From the NCBI GenBank assembly GCA_023151115.1, contig JAKLJP010000001.1:124001-188000 (forward strand): a stretch of 64,000 nucleotides of DNA, given 5' to 3'. Shown one piece after another: positions 39,419 to 50,228 of the stretch. Position 1 is the first letter of the stretch. Every line of letters starts with the position of its first letter. Source of the stretch: Anaerolineae bacterium. Lineage in GTDB: Bacteria; Chloroflexota; Anaerolineae; 4572-78; J111. A program made the translations under genes and the position numbers. Below the pieces are notes generated by a model. That model did no database searches. It was not told the origin of the DNA and saw nothing but the letters and a program-made list of their open reading frames with translations.

Positions 39419-42400
39419 TTATGGCTGGCACTGCCACAACGAAGGTGCGCCGCATTTGACGATACGGGTACAGATACCAGGTGGAAAATCCAGGATCACG
39501 GTCGTTGAGCCACAGCCCGGCCCGGTAGACGTGGCGGTGGTCTGATAAGCACCCGACAGGAATTCAGCGCAAAAAACTGTGCTGCCGTTAGGGATATTCT
39601 GGCAGGTAATATTGCCCTGAGACGTACCAAAAATGGAGTACTGTAACACTCCACCTGTTTCGTTTTTAATCGAGAGCTTGATCGGCTGGCGAGCATCGCG
39701 TAGGATAACGGGCAGATAGACTAACTGAGCCTTGGAGATGCACTGAGAAAACTCAGAGGTATTGTTGTTGGAATCGGTGGCTGTAGCTGTCACAAAATAA
39801 CTGTCAGGAACGGGCGAGGGGAAGCTCACGTTAAAACCGGCGTTGCCGCTGCTATTGGTAGAAACGGTGGTTTCACCCAGGAAAATCTGCCCTTCGCCAT
39901 AATTGGATGGATCGCAGGTGGGATTGGCAAAAAATTCCAGAGTGAAATTCTGACTGGGCAAACTATTGAGCGTCCCTTGAATGGTGATGTTACCGCCGGC
40001 ATGGCTGATTGAACTCAAAACGGGGAAGTTTTGTAAGCCGTTAGGTCCCATATCTCCATCTCCCGTATCGTTGAGGGTGACGCCATTAGCACCCAAATCA
40101 ATGCCCAAGCCGCCGTTGGCATAGATAGAGTTATGTCGGATCGGGGAAGAATAATTAGAATCCGTCCTCACCACTCCTGCGCTGCCGTTAAAGGCAATAA
40201 TATTAGCTGCTCCAGGGGTTGCGCCTCCTATCGTCGTAATGCCGGGGTCGCCATCCATCCTAATACCTATCCCAGAATTACCCAGATTTAGCACCCCACT
40301 GTTATTAGTGCCGATAAAATTACCCTCGATCAGGGTTGGGTAAGCAGGTCCTGCGCTTACAATAATCCCAGTGGAAGCGCCCCCAATGATGTTTCCGGCT
40401 CCAGGCGTAGCGCCGCCAATTATAGTACCAACGGCAATAGATATGCGTATTCCTACTTCGCTACCGGGGATCACGGCTGTGGCCATGCTATTTATCCCAA
40501 TGTAATTGCCCTGGATCAGGGTATCAATGGGGAGGTTAAAAATATTAATATTTTCGAAGTTGCCGGCAATGACATTACGCGCCGCCGGTGTCACGCCGCC
40601 GATCCTATTATTGTTGTTGGGGCCAAGCCCCCGGATTTCAACCCCTCTGATATTGGGAAAGGTGGCCGTTGCGCCATTAGGGTCAAGGCCAAGGTAATTA
40701 CATTCGATAACGTTGTTGCTGCCTGTTATGGAAATACCGGTAAGAAAGCCGCCAATCACCAAGCCACGTACGATACTGTCATGGGTGGTTATAGATAAGC
40801 CAGCGGGTGTGCCGCCGGCATTCCCTCTCAGCGCAATCGGCAGGTTGGCCGGACTACTCAAGGTAGCGCAACTGGCCCCCGGCTGGGTGCTGCCATCAAT
40901 AATAACCGGATTATTAATTGGGGGCAGGGCAGCGACGAGAAAGATTACATGTGGCCCGATCCCAGGGATGTTAAAAGTAATGGTGTTAAGGTCAGGCAAG
41001 ACGTTGGCGGCGTTGATGGCCTCACGCAAACTACAGTGAGCCACGGTGCAGGCCCCATCGTCAATGTCGTTAGCTGAGTTGACAATAAGGTTGCCTGCCA
41101 GGTTGACCGTAGTAGTCGCTGTTCCTGTATTGTTTCCTATCAGCGAATCAGTCACAGCGCTCGTCACCACCGCGGTATTGGTAATGACCCCGCTGCTGAC
41201 GGGGGCAGTAGTGGTGATGATAATAGTAGGAGCGGTCCCTACACTCAAGGTAGGCCGGGTGCAGGTGACAATGCCTGCCGCTTGGCTGCACGCCCAACCC
41301 GTGCCGCTCGCCCCGACAAAGGTTACGCCGGTTAGTAGGGTATCGGTGACGGTGATGGCATTGGCCGTCGAAGGGCCGGTGTTGGTGATGCGGACGGTGT
41401 AGGTCAGGGTGGCCCCGGCATTGACCGGATCGGGCGAATCGCTCTTGGTGATGGTCAGGTCAGCTACCGCCCTGACCGTTGTCGTAGCGATTACTGTGTT
41501 GGGAGTTGTTGGGTCAGTCACCACGCTTGTCACCACCGCTGTGTTGGTGATGACTCCCGCGACTACAAGCGCAGTCGTGGTAATGAGGATAGTAGGCGCG
41601 ACGCCCACACTCAAGATGGGCCGGGTGCAGGTGACTACACCAGCGGCTTGATTACACGTCCAACCCGTTCCAATCGCTCCGACAAAGGTCACGCCGGTTG
41701 GCAGGGTATCGGTCACAGTAATGGCGGTGGCCGTCGAAGGGCCGGTATTAGTGAGACGGAGGGTGTAGGTCAGGGTCGCTCCGGCGTTGACCGGGTCGGG
41801 GGAGTCACTTTTACTCACCACTAAATCAGCGGCGTACTGCAAACACTGAGAAAACTCGGACGTATTATTGCCCGGATCGGTGGCCGTGGCCGTGACAAAC
41901 CGTCCTGTTGGAACAATAACCGGCAAGGTGACACTGAAGCTGGCATTACCCCCAGCATTGGTCGTCGTCGTGGCCGAGCCAAGAAAAGTCTCGCCTTCGC
42001 CGTAGCCGGAGGGGTCGCAGGCGTTATTGGCGAAGAATTGGAGGGTGAAAGCGGTATTGGCTGCACTGTTGAGCGCGCCTTGAATAGTCGTACTACCACC
42101 ACTGCCGTTAACTGAGGTCAAGACGGGAAAGTTTTGTAAATTGTTGGGTCCAGTGTCGCCGTCACCGGCATCGTTGAAAGTGACGCCATTAGAGTTCAGG
42201 TCAATGCCTAAGCCAGTGTTGTTGGCGGAGATGGTGTTGGATAGCACAGCAACACTACCATTGGGATCAACGATGACCACTCCAGTGCCGGAATTGCCCA
42301 AGATAGCATTAGACAGTACAACATTGCCTATGTTGGCGCTGGAGATGAGTACACCATCATCACCGTTATAGGCAATGGTATTACCTGCCTCGGCTGTTAT

Positions 42401-45400
42401 TCCACCGATAATGTTGTTAGATCCACTGGCACTCAACAACACGCCTCTAGAAGCATTACCCAAAGCGGTGGTCCCGTTAATGGCAGTGCCGGTATAGTTG
42501 CCCTGTATCTGGTTTCCCGCTGAAATCGGGCCATCAATCAGGATACCATTACCATTATTACCAGAGATAATATTGCGTGCTCCGGCTGTCGTCCCGCCGA
42601 CAGTATTGTTGGGCGCGCTGGCGATAAGTATACCATATATACTATTACCCAAGTCAATGGAACCACTGGCATCAGTCCCAATAAAATTGCCCTGTATCAG
42701 GTTTCCTGTCGCACTAGTACCGTTGATGAAGACACCGGCAGGATTGTTGCCGGAGATAACATTACGTGCCCCCGCTATCGTTCCCCCAATCGTGTTACCA
42801 GATGCTCCACTGATGGACACACCATTAAAGAAGTTGCCCAGGATAGCAGCTCCAGTGACATCAGTACCAATGAAATTGCCTTGTACCAGGTTCCCCGTTG
42901 CATCAACACTAGCAATAATAACACCATCATTATTATTCCCAGAAATAAGGTTGCGTGCCTCTGTGGTTGTCCCACCAATAATGTTTCCAGGTGAGACAAT
43001 ACGCACACCACTATTGTTATTACTCAAAGCGGCTGTACCGCTGACATCAGTACCGATGAAATTACACTCAATAATGTTGCTACCATTTGTGTACAACCCA
43101 ATACCTGAACCACTAAAACGGTTGATGACCAGCCCGCGTACGGTACTATTCCCGATGGTAATCAGTAGGCCGAATACACCCCCCATCCCGGCATTGCTGC
43201 CGTTCAATTCAATCTGCAAAGTGGGCGGCCAACTGGCGCAACCGGCCCCTGGTTGGGTAGCGCCATCAATCGTAACCGGGTCGGTGATAGTCGGTAGGGC
43301 GGAAGAGGGGCTGATGGTGTGCGGTCCTGCGCCGGGGATATTGAAGGTGATAGTTTGAGAACCCGGCAAAGTATTGGCAGCATTGATGGCTTCGCGTAAG
43401 CTGCAATGAGCCACCGTACAAGCGCCATCATCAACATCATTATTCGAGTTGACAACCACGGTGCTGGCGGCAATTTTGCTTACAAAGCCGTCGCGGTCGG
43501 GCTGGTTGTTTTGGTAGGGGGTTTGGGTGGGAAAGTCGGTGGAAAAAGTATATCCGGTCAGGTAGGTGTTGTTGCTGATATCCATAGCAATATCCAAACC
43601 GACGTCCTCGCCATTACCCCCCAGGTAAGTAGAGTAAACTAGGGCGTTACCGGCTGCGTTCAGTCTACTCATAAAAACGTCAACACCTGTTGCTTTGGTT
43701 GCTTGCAAAGGATTTTGGAGGGGAAAGTTGCTAGAGTCAGTCTGCCCGGTAAGGTGGACGATGTCACTACCATCTACAGTAATACCGATGCCGCGATCTG
43801 TGGCGTTACCTCCCAGGTAGGTTGAATAGACCAGGGCTGACCCGGTTGTATTCAACTTGGTGACAAACACATCGTCGCCGGGTTGGTTGGTCTGATAAGG
43901 GGTTTGGGTCGGAAAGTTAGTGGAAGCAGTACCGCCGGTGATATAGGCGTTGCCGCTGTTATCGAGGGCGAGGTCAAGTCCTTGATCGGCTCCACTGCCG
44001 CCCAGGTAGGTAGAATAAACCAGGGCCGATCCGGCTGCGTTCAACTTGGTGACAAAAGCATCCTGGCCGGTCTGGTCGGTTTGGTAGGGGGTTTGGGTGG
44101 GAAAGTCGCTGGAGGCAGTATCTCCGGCAATGTAGGCGTTGCCGCTGCTATCCACCTTAATTCCATTACCATTATCTACGCCACTGCCGCCCAGGTACGT
44201 AGAGTAAACCAGGGCCGACCCCGTTGTATTTAGCCTAGTCACAAAAGCATCACGGTCAAGCTGGTCGGTTTGATAAGGAGTTTGAGTCGGAAAGTTGGTG
44301 GACTCGGTATAGCCCGTAAGATAGACGTTGCCGCCGCTATCCGCCACAATATCTTGACCAACATCATTGTCGCCGCCGCCCAAATAAGTAGAGTAAATTA
44401 GGGCCGACCCGGCCGGGTTTAATTTGCTCACAAAAGCGTCAGTCGCCCCACCTTGAGTCGTTTGAAAGGGACTTTGAGTTGGAAAGTTGGCCGAGTCGGT
44501 TCGCCCGGTCAGGTAAACGTTGCCGCTGCTATCTATGGCGATACCATAAGCCACATCATCTGACCCGCCGCCCAGGTAGGTAGAGTAGAGCAGGGCTGAC
44601 CCACTCGGATTTAGCTTGGTGACAAATGCGTCAATACCAGCTCCTTTGACGCCCTGAAACGGGCTCTGCAACGGAAAATCGGTCGAGGTCGTTTCTCCGG
44701 CGATGTAGACATTGCCACTGCTATCTACCCCAATCCCTTGACCAACGTCATCGAGGCTGCCGCCCAGGTAGGTGGAGTAGCTCAACACCGGGTCAATGAC
44801 CAGCGGCCGGCTGCGGTCGTAGTCATCTACTACAAAGCCGACCAACGGCAAGCCATTATCGGCCCCCTTTTCTTTGAGAAGATAACGACCTGCAATGGGC
44901 TGCTTAACTCCATCTATCTCCTGATAAATCCGCGGGGTGCGTTGCACGATTAAACCTTGCGGCGTGTGCAAGAACAGTTCGCCCTGTTTGGTCAGTTCTA
45001 ATTCATCCACGCCGGCAAATTTCAATAGAATGACGCTGGGGCTGGCCCCTGGCATGACCACAAAATCGTACTCCAACTGGCGCTGGCGGCCATAAAAAAT
45101 CAGGTCAATGCCAGGGTAGATGGCTTGATATTTCACTCGGCTATAGTGGGCCAGGTTGGTCCGCCACCGGATCGGGTCATTGCCGATAAAGTAGTGACTC
45201 TTACCAGGCAGTTCATCCAGCCCCACTACCAGCGGGGTGGGGTCAGCTCCCGGCAGAGTTAACCGTACTATAGCCGGTAGAGGATCATCAGACCCAGAGG
45301 GTTTTTGAAACCCTTCGGGTTTTGGGGTTTGAGACGGTTTCAGGACCAGAACCATCTCACCAGGAGTCAGGAACAGGCCATAACCGCTGCCGCGAGCCAA

Positions 45401-45694
45401 AAACCTGACCGGCTCGGCCACCTGGCCCTGATTGGCTTCAAAACTCAGGGGCAATTGGCCGAAAGGCTGGCTTATCTTGGTTGTCTCAGGCGTGACGGCG
45501 TTAGTTTCATGGGGTGAGATCGCTGAGGTACTAGAAACCTCAGAGATTTCGCCTGTTGCGGCGAGAAGCGGGTTTGGGCCGGGTGGCGCAGCCGCAGCCG
45601 AGCCGGGGACAGCCAGGAGTGGCAGGACCGGCAGAACTAAAGCTAGGCTCAAAGCAATGATTAGATAGGCTAAGGCTGGATATTTGGGTGGCAT
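39419..45694 (-). CDS. Giant secreted SBBP / CSLREAI / DUF11 repeat protein
   Basis: 2091 aa. Signal peptide about 1-36. An SBBP N-terminal domain follows (LSFEANQGQV to VIDPVLSYSTYLGG), then eight SBBP repeats (YSTYLGGxxxDxGxxIxxDxxGNxYxTGxT, FPTQTPYQ), forming a propeller. Next come a CSLREAINAAN module with a parallel beta-helix of NxIGGTTxGARNxISGNNxxGxxI repeats, two DUF11 domains (DLVVSKSDSPDPVNAGATLT, VTDTLPTGVTFVGA), and a second CSLREAINAAN/beta-helix. After LVYLPVILR comes an 85-residue Cys-containing domain with six Cys. First gene of the operon; long, exported, presumably cell-surface. Repeats are near-identical, so recombination is likely. Confidence 0.85.
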   Translation of the reverse strand: MPPKYPALAYLIIALSLALVLPVLPLLAVPGSAAAAPPGPNPLLAATGEISEVSSTSAISPHETNAVTPETTKISQPFGQLPLSFEANQGQVAEPVRFLARGSGYGLFLTPGEMVLVLKPSQTPKPEGFQKPSGSDDPLPAIVRLTLPGADPTPLVVGLDELPGKSHYFIGNDPIRWRTNLAHYSRVKYQAIYPGIDLIFYGRQRQLEYDFVVMPGASPSVILLKFAGVDELELTKQGELFLHTPQGLIVQRTPRIYQEIDGVKQPIAGRYLLKEKGADNGLPLVGFVVDDYDRSRPLVIDPVLSYSTYLGGSLDDVGQGIGVDSSGNVYIAGETTSTDFPLQSPFQGVKGAGIDAFVTKLNPSGSALLYSTYLGGGSDDVAYGIAIDSSGNVYLTGRTDSANFPTQSPFQTTQGGATDAFVSKLNPAGSALIYSTYLGGGDNDVGQDIVADSGGNVYLTGYTESTNFPTQTPYQTDQLDRDAFVTRLNTTGSALVYSTYLGGSGVDNGNGIKVDSSGNAYIAGDTASSDFPTQTPYQTDQTGQDAFVTKLNAAGSALVYSTYLGGSGADQGLDLALDNSGNAYITGGTASTNFPTQTPYQTNQPGDDVFVTKLNTTGSALVYSTYLGGNATDRGIGITVDGSDIVHLTGQTDSSNFPLQNPLQATKATGVDVFMSRLNAAGNALVYSTYLGGNGEDVGLDIAMDISNNTYLTGYTFSTDFPTQTPYQNNQPDRDGFVSKIAASTVVVNSNNDVDDGACTVAHCSLREAINAANTLPGSQTITFNIPGAGPHTISPSSALPTITDPVTIDGATQPGAGCASWPPTLQIELNGSNAGMGGVFGLLITIGNSTVRGLVINRFSGSGIGLYTNGSNIIECNFIGTDVSGTAALSNNNSGVRIVSPGNIIGGTTTEARNLISGNNNDGVIIASVDATGNLVQGNFIGTDVTGAAILGNFFNGVSISGASGNTIGGTIAGARNVISGNNPAGVFINGTSATGNLIQGNFIGTDASGSIDLGNSIYGILIASAPNNTVGGTTAGARNIISGNNGNGILIDGPISAGNQIQGNYTGTAINGTTALGNASRGVLLSASGSNNIIGGITAEAGNTIAYNGDDGVLISSANIGNVVLSNAILGNSGTGVVIVDPNGSVAVLSNTISANNTGLGIDLNSNGVTFNDAGDGDTGPNNLQNFPVLTSVNGSGGSTTIQGALNSAANTAFTLQFFANNACDPSGYGEGETFLGSATTTTNAGGNASFSVTLPVIVPTGRFVTATATDPGNNTSEFSQCLQYAADLVVSKSDSPDPVNAGATLTYTLRLTNTGPSTATAITVTDTLPTGVTFVGAIGTGWTCNQAAGVVTCTRPILSVGVAPTILITTTALVVAGVITNTAVVTSVVTDPTTPNTVIATTTVRAVADLTITKSDSPDPVNAGATLTYTVRITNTGPSTANAITVTDTLLTGVTFVGASGTGWACSQAAGIVTCTRPTLSVGTAPTIIITTTAPVSSGVITNTAVVTSAVTDSLIGNNTGTATTTVNLAGNLIVNSANDIDDGACTVAHCSLREAINAANVLPDLNTITFNIPGIGPHVIFLVAALPPINNPVIIDGSTQPGASCATLSSPANLPIALRGNAGGTPAGLSITTHDSIVRGLVIGGFLTGISITGSNNVIECNYLGLDPNGATATFPNIRGVEIRGLGPNNNNRIGGVTPAARNVIAGNFENINIFNLPIDTLIQGNYIGINSMATAVIPGSEVGIRISIAVGTIIGGATPGAGNIIGGASTGIIVSAGPAYPTLIEGNFIGTNNSGVLNLGNSGIGIRMDGDPGITTIGGATPGAANIIAFNGSAGVVRTDSNYSSPIRHNSIYANGGLGIDLGANGVTLNDTGDGDMGPNGLQNFPVLSSISHAGGNITIQGTLNSLPSQNFTLEFFANPTCDPSNYGEGQIFLGETTVSTNSSGNAGFNVSFPSPVPDSYFVTATATDSNNNTSEFSQCISKAQLVYLPVILRDARQPIKLSIKNETGGVLQYSIFGTSQGNITCQNIPNGSTVFCAEFLSGAYQTTATSTGPGCGSTTVILDFPPGICTRIVKCGAPSLWQCQP

Positions 45695-45816
45695 GGCATT
45701 TCATTCCTTTCTGTCAACGGAGTCTATCAGGCAAATCTAGTCACCAGAGTCGAGGTTAGCCTTGACCCTACCTCCTTTAACTGCGCCTTATTTAGGCACT
45801 ATGCACCCCCCTCGAG

Positions 45817-47145
45817 TTACTTCATCACCACTGGCAGATAAACCTGCCGCTCAATCATGCTCCAACTCACGCCCCACTCCAGCAAGGCGGGAGTCGCCCC
45901 GGCTCCCGGTGAGGTCAAAGTAGCCCGCAGCTTGAGGCTGGGGTAGGTGGCCAGGCCCAGTCCGGCCTGAGCTAGATTGGTTCCACTGGGCACATTGGGT
46001 AAGATAACATTATTAGCACCATCCAGTACACTCACAGTTATGTCGGTTCCAGGTGGCGTCGTGCCGCTGAAAGAGAGAATACCCCACCCGGTTACACCTC
46101 CGGGAGCCGTGATGGGAATCGAAGTCACGGCGCCAGTGGTCACGCCACTGCTCAGGATGATGGCATCGCCCGGCCCCCAGTCGGTGTTGCTGCGGGCTGA
46201 AACTCCGGTCAGGCTGAATTCTTTGAACGAGTCTTGCCAGGCAGGGGCGGCAGTCAGCGCATAGAGGCCAAAGGATTTGGTAGAAAAAGCCAGGTAATTG
46301 TTGTCGTCAAACAAATCGCCTCCTCGTACCTCCCAGGCATGACTGTTGGGATTCCAACCCATCACGCTCAACGTGTGCGGGTCGCTTCCAACAGGTAGGG
46401 GATCATAGTAATGGAGTTTCAAGGTCATAAACTTCTCACTTTGGATCAGCGAGCCGGAGGGGCGCATAGCGTAGGGTTTACCTACCAGGTTGTAGCCGGG
46501 GGGCAGAGGGCCAGGAGAAGCATTAGTTGACATCACCACAAGATAGGCGTCAATGGGTACCGTGCCCAGGTTCGGCATCTCTATGCTGAAATTGCCGCTA
46601 TCAACCGTTACCATCTCCGCTTGCGAGGTTTGGATAAAGGCGCGTTGCAGTTCGATGTCTCCCGTAGCCAAACCAAGCGTGGTGGTGAGGCTCATCGTTC
46701 CCCCTTCATCCTGGCCGGCGGTGAATCCCAGCGCAGTTGTCAGGTAACTCTGGACCGTGTCTGAGTAAACCATAGCGTAGCTGCCTTTTCTATGGGCCGG
46801 GCCGATATCGAGGTTGGCAAAAACTACGCCGCCCACTTCGCCCACGTTGCCGGCGCTGATGAAAAGTTCCTGGCCATCCTGGCCGGGGATAACGGTGAGC
46901 AAGGGAGTAAATAAGCTGGTTTGGGTAAAAAAGAAGGAATTATGCAGCTCAATAGATGACTTGTTTGCCGGCGAGGAAGCAGGAGGGGATTGAATACTGG
47001 TCTCGCTTGCTGGCTTGGCGACGACTTTTGGGGTAGAATGCCAGGCAAGGGTCAGCAACAAGCAGATCAAGACGGCCAGTAACGTGACGACTAACCCCGG
47101 CCACCGGGCGTTAGCCAGGTTGGATGGGTCAGTAAATAAGTGCAT
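45817..47145 (-). CDS. Membrane-anchored extracellular protein, YLPVVMK end
   Basis: 442 aa, AAGGAGC before the ATG. N-terminal membrane helix at about 15-36 (LVVTLLAVLICLLLTLAW), a short Pro/Ser linker, then beta-rich extracellular domains with a PPGYNLVGKPYAMRPSGSL segment (a domain seen in other Chloroflexota surface proteins together with SxGLYAL; the same FGLYAL/LGLYALM motif occurs in 35395). It ends RQVYLPVVMK. The start lies only 25 bp from the divergent CHAT gene start. It may be the first gene of the 45.8-35.4 kb surface operon. Confidence 0.65.
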   Translation of the reverse strand: MHLFTDPSNLANARWPGLVVTLLAVLICLLLTLAWHSTPKVVAKPASETSIQSPPASSPANKSSIELHNSFFFTQTSLFTPLLTVIPGQDGQELFISAGNVGEVGGVVFANLDIGPAHRKGSYAMVYSDTVQSYLTTALGFTAGQDEGGTMSLTTTLGLATGDIELQRAFIQTSQAEMVTVDSGNFSIEMPNLGTVPIDAYLVVMSTNASPGPLPPGYNLVGKPYAMRPSGSLIQSEKFMTLKLHYYDPLPVGSDPHTLSVMGWNPNSHAWEVRGGDLFDDNNYLAFSTKSFGLYALTAAPAWQDSFKEFSLTGVSARSNTDWGPGDAIILSSGVTTGAVTSIPITAPGGVTGWGILSFSGTTPPGTDITVSVLDGANNVILPNVPSGTNLAQAGLGLATYPSLKLRATLTSPGAGATPALLEWGVSWSMIERQVYLPVVMK

Positions 47146-47170
47146 CTTTGCTCCTTATGGTTAGTTGGTA

Positions 47171-49339
47171 ATGTCAAATAAACCTGACGGCCAAGAGTTG
47201 ATCGCCACTTTTTTTGCGGCGCTGGAACTGCGGCATCTCGACCATTGCGAGGCCAGCCTAGACGAATTGGGTGCGCTCGCCCGCCAGCAGCCGGTCTATG
47301 TGCCCTGGCGTACCTACCTGGAGGGCATTCTGGTCAATGAGCGCGACCACGACTGGGCCAAAGGCGAGCGCATTTTTAGCTATTTGCTCCAGGACAATCT
47401 AGACTTACCCTTATACGCCCGGGTGTGGCTGGCCCTGGGCCGCACCTATGAATATCAGGGGCGCTGGGATGAAGCCATCCACGCCTACGAGTCGAGCCTA
47501 TCTCTTTTTACCCAACTGGGCCAACCGATTGATCAGGCCAAGGTCAGAAAGCAACAGGCCCATACACTCCACTGCGGCTTCACCCAGGGCGACCTGCCCG
47601 TTTTGGTTTTGCCAGAAGCCATTGCACATTGTCAAGCAGCCCTGGCCTTGCTTGAATCGGGCGAAGATGAGACTGTTGCCTGGCTCAAGGGTTCTATTTG
47701 GAACGCGCTCGGTTTCATTTACGTCAGTTTGGGCCAGTGGGCCGAAGCCCTTGCTTGTTATCAGCAAGACCTGGCGATCTGCCAGGCGTTGGATGACCGA
47801 TACGGTCAGGGGCTAACTTATGGCAATCTGGGCGAGGTGTATCAAAAACAGGGTAACTGGCCGGAGGCCCTGGCGGCTTATGGGCAAGCCTTGACCCTCA
47901 TCCGTGAAGCCGGTAATCATTATGAAGAGATCGAAGCATTGGCTAATTTATCCTTTCTTTACCAGGAAATGGGCCAAATCGAAACAGCCCTGGATCATTA
48001 TCAGCAAACGATTCAGCTTATCGAAGGGCTGCGGGCCGGTGTTTCCGCCGAGGATGCTCAGGCCGGCTTCTTTGCGACGGTCGTAGATACTTACGCCAAC
48101 GCGGTCCTGCTCTATGTGGCCGCTAACCACCCTGAGCAGGCGTTCAATACCGTCGAACAGGCCCGCTCGCGGGCTTTTCTGGACTCCCTGGCGGCTCGCT
48201 CGCCTGAATTAGCCGCTCAGATGCAACAACAGGAGCGAGTAGAGTCCGCCACCATAACTCTGACCGAGGTGCAGGCGGCTTTGCCGCCCGACACGCTGCT
48301 GCTGGAATATTTCACTACCGGCCTGATTGAAGCGCCGGAGGAGCAGAGTTCCATTCAGCATGCTCAACGCCATCGCTTTCCGCCGGCTCGCACCCTGATC
48401 TTTGCCGTCACTCGCGACCAGTTACAGGTCCTTGACGCCAACCTGTTGCCCAACGACTTGCGCCCGGCTCGTCTGGATAGCGTGGTCGAGCGTCACTTCT
48501 TGCAGCCGCAAATCCGGCGCGACTTGTATAATCACCTCGTTGCCCCGGTCGAGACACTGCTGCAAGGCAAGCGCCGCTTGTACATCGTCCCGCATGGCCC
48601 CCTGCATTACATCCCCTTCCAGGCGCTCCTCGCTCCCGATAGCGATACGCTGCTGCGGACTGATGGACCCGAGTTGATTTATGCGCCCAGCGCCACTTTC
48701 CTGTGGCGCTACCGGCGGACGGAACCAAGCCAGGCGCCGGCAACCTGCCTCGCTTTGGGGTACAATGGCGAGGACGCTGCGCAACTACATCTAGCCGAAG
48801 CCGAGGCGCAGAGCATTGCTCAGTTGACGAAAGGCCGGGCGCTGGTGGGGGCTGCGCCCAAAAAAGCCAGCCTCTATCAGCAGGCTGCCCATTACCGCTT
48901 GCTGCACCTGGCCTGTCACGGCGAATTTGACCCGGATGTTCCCCTGGCCTCTTTCCTGAGGTTAGGGCCGGCCGAAACATTAACCGCCCAGGAAGTCCTG
49001 GAATCGTTGCACTTACAGTGCGATCTTGTCACCTTGAGCGCCTGCGAGAGCGGCCTGAGCCGGGTGCGGCGCGGCGATGAATTAATCGGCTTTTTGCGAG
49101 CTTTTAGCTATGCCGGCGCGCCGGCCCTGGTAGCTACTCTCTGGCATGTGAATGATCGCCCCACCGAACTCTTGATGGAGCATTTCTATCAAGAAATTGC
49201 GGCCGGGGTAGGCTTTGCCGAGGCTCTAAAGCGAGCGCAACTCTACGTTAAACATTTTAGCGAGTTGTCCGGTCAACAGCTTTTTGCTGACCCTTACTAC
49301 TGGGCTGCCTTTATCCTTTTTGGCGCATACGGCTCATGA
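47171..49339 (+). CDS. TPR-CHAT caspase-like protease
   Basis: 722 aa from the ATG at 47171. There is no good SD; a TTG two codons earlier is possible. Residues about 70-290 contain TPR units (ARVWLALGRTYEYQGRWDEA, AWLKGSIWNALGFIYVSLGQWAEAL, GLTYGNLGEVYQKQGNWPEALAAYGQAL, ALANLSFLYQEMGQIETAL). Residues about 430-720 form a CHAT domain: IVPHGPLHYIPFQAL, then LLHLACHGEFD with catalytic H583, then VTLSACESGLS with catalytic C625, then FLRAFSYAGAPALVATLW. It is a cytoplasmic protease whose TPRs bind a trigger or target. Neighbours are a divergent surface operon and a sigma/anti-sigma-like pair; no CRISPR genes are present. Confidence 0.88.
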   Translation: MSNKPDGQELIATFFAALELRHLDHCEASLDELGALARQQPVYVPWRTYLEGILVNERDHDWAKGERIFSYLLQDNLDLPLYARVWLALGRTYEYQGRWDEAIHAYESSLSLFTQLGQPIDQAKVRKQQAHTLHCGFTQGDLPVLVLPEAIAHCQAALALLESGEDETVAWLKGSIWNALGFIYVSLGQWAEALACYQQDLAICQALDDRYGQGLTYGNLGEVYQKQGNWPEALAAYGQALTLIREAGNHYEEIEALANLSFLYQEMGQIETALDHYQQTIQLIEGLRAGVSAEDAQAGFFATVVDTYANAVLLYVAANHPEQAFNTVEQARSRAFLDSLAARSPELAAQMQQQERVESATITLTEVQAALPPDTLLLEYFTTGLIEAPEEQSSIQHAQRHRFPPARTLIFAVTRDQLQVLDANLLPNDLRPARLDSVVERHFLQPQIRRDLYNHLVAPVETLLQGKRRLYIVPHGPLHYIPFQALLAPDSDTLLRTDGPELIYAPSATFLWRYRRTEPSQAPATCLALGYNGEDAAQLHLAEAEAQSIAQLTKGRALVGAAPKKASLYQQAAHYRLLHLACHGEFDPDVPLASFLRLGPAETLTAQEVLESLHLQCDLVTLSACESGLSRVRRGDELIGFLRAFSYAGAPALVATLWHVNDRPTELLMEHFYQEIAAGVGFAEALKRAQLYVKHFSELSGQQLFADPYYWAAFILFGAYGS

Positions 49340-49366
49340 GGGAGCAGGCGCGGTCTAGACTCTGTC

Positions 49367-50122
49367 TCACGCGCTGCCTTGCACATTGGCGGGAATGATT
49401 TCAAAAGAGAGGTGGGCGAATTCGGCAGTAGGAATTCCCTCGAAGACAGTTTGGCCGTGTGCGTTGGTGGTGTGAGTGGTCAGCTTTACCTCATCTCGTT
49501 TCAAAGTTACTGCTGTCCCGGCCAGATTCGGCCAGCCGCCCCGACTGGGGATATTAACATGGACCGTGATGGCGCATTGGTCGGCCTGGCGTCGCATGGT
49601 CTCGGCCGTAATGATGACCTCTAAATCCTCAACCTCCTTCGTCAGCGCTAATTGCCCCAAAGATCGAGCCGGGTCCTCTGACCTCAATCCCCCGTAAGCC
49701 AATTGATCCGCCAAGCGGGGCGGCCCCTGGCTCACATAGCGGCTGGCTTTATCTAATGCCTCGCCGACGATCTGAATGACAAGCTGACCTGTTTCTTTGA
49801 GCTGTCGCCACCTGAAGCCCTCTCCCTGCTGCCAGGAGGTCTCTTCACCGGGCGCGGCGGGGGCAGCCAGCGACGCATCTTCGGCCAGAAAATCGGCCAG
49901 CCGGGCCAGTTCGGCCTGGCAATGAGGGCAGCGCTCCAGATGAGCCGCCAGCCGAGTGGCGGTAGCTTCATTGACTAAACCCAACTGATATTCACCCAAT
50001 TCTATCACCGCCGGACAATCCTGACGGTATAGCGCCGCAACCAAGCCGGCCTCCAATTTTTCTGCATCGCTCTGATTTAGAATATCACCATCATTCTGAA
50101 CATGCTCAAGATTTGTTGCCAT
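49367..50122 (-). CDS. Zinc-finger anti-sigma-like protein with beta-sandwich end
   Basis: 251 aa. RLAAHLERCPHCQAELARL at about 58-76 is an HxxxCxxC zf-HC2/ZAS anti-sigma motif. There is no membrane helix, so it would be a soluble regulator. The last 90 residues are a carboxypeptidase-regulatory-like beta sandwich (GTAVTLKRDEVKLTTHTTNA, GQTVFEGIP), common in surface-associated regulators of this phylum. It follows the sigma-factor gene at 50229 on the same strand by about 106 bp. Its end faces the CHAT gene end 28 bp away. Likely binds the sigma factor. Confidence 0.65.
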   Translation of the reverse strand: MATNLEHVQNDGDILNQSDAEKLEAGLVAALYRQDCPAVIELGEYQLGLVNEATATRLAAHLERCPHCQAELARLADFLAEDASLAAPAAPGEETSWQQGEGFRWRQLKETGQLVIQIVGEALDKASRYVSQGPPRLADQLAYGGLRSEDPARSLGQLALTKEVEDLEVIITAETMRRQADQCAITVHVNIPSRGGWPNLAGTAVTLKRDEVKLTTHTTNAHGQTVFEGIPTAEFAHLSFEIIPANVQGSA

Positions 50123-50228
50123 GCTCTGATTACATTCTTTCTAACTAAATAAACGCTGTGTTAGTGAGTTTTGGGCCATGAATAGAGAATTTAAAGGTGA
50201 GAAATTTCCATCTTCCATTCCCTATTTT

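Noticed and set aside
43406..44233. Plus-strand frames within the giant SBBP gene
   Set aside because: They repeat with the period of the SBBP units and are antisense shadows.
47171..49339. Type III-E CRISPR (craspase) TPR-CHAT
   Set aside because: No CRISPR array, gRAMP/Cas7-11 or Cas1 in the window; TPR-CHAT proteins occur widely without CRISPR.
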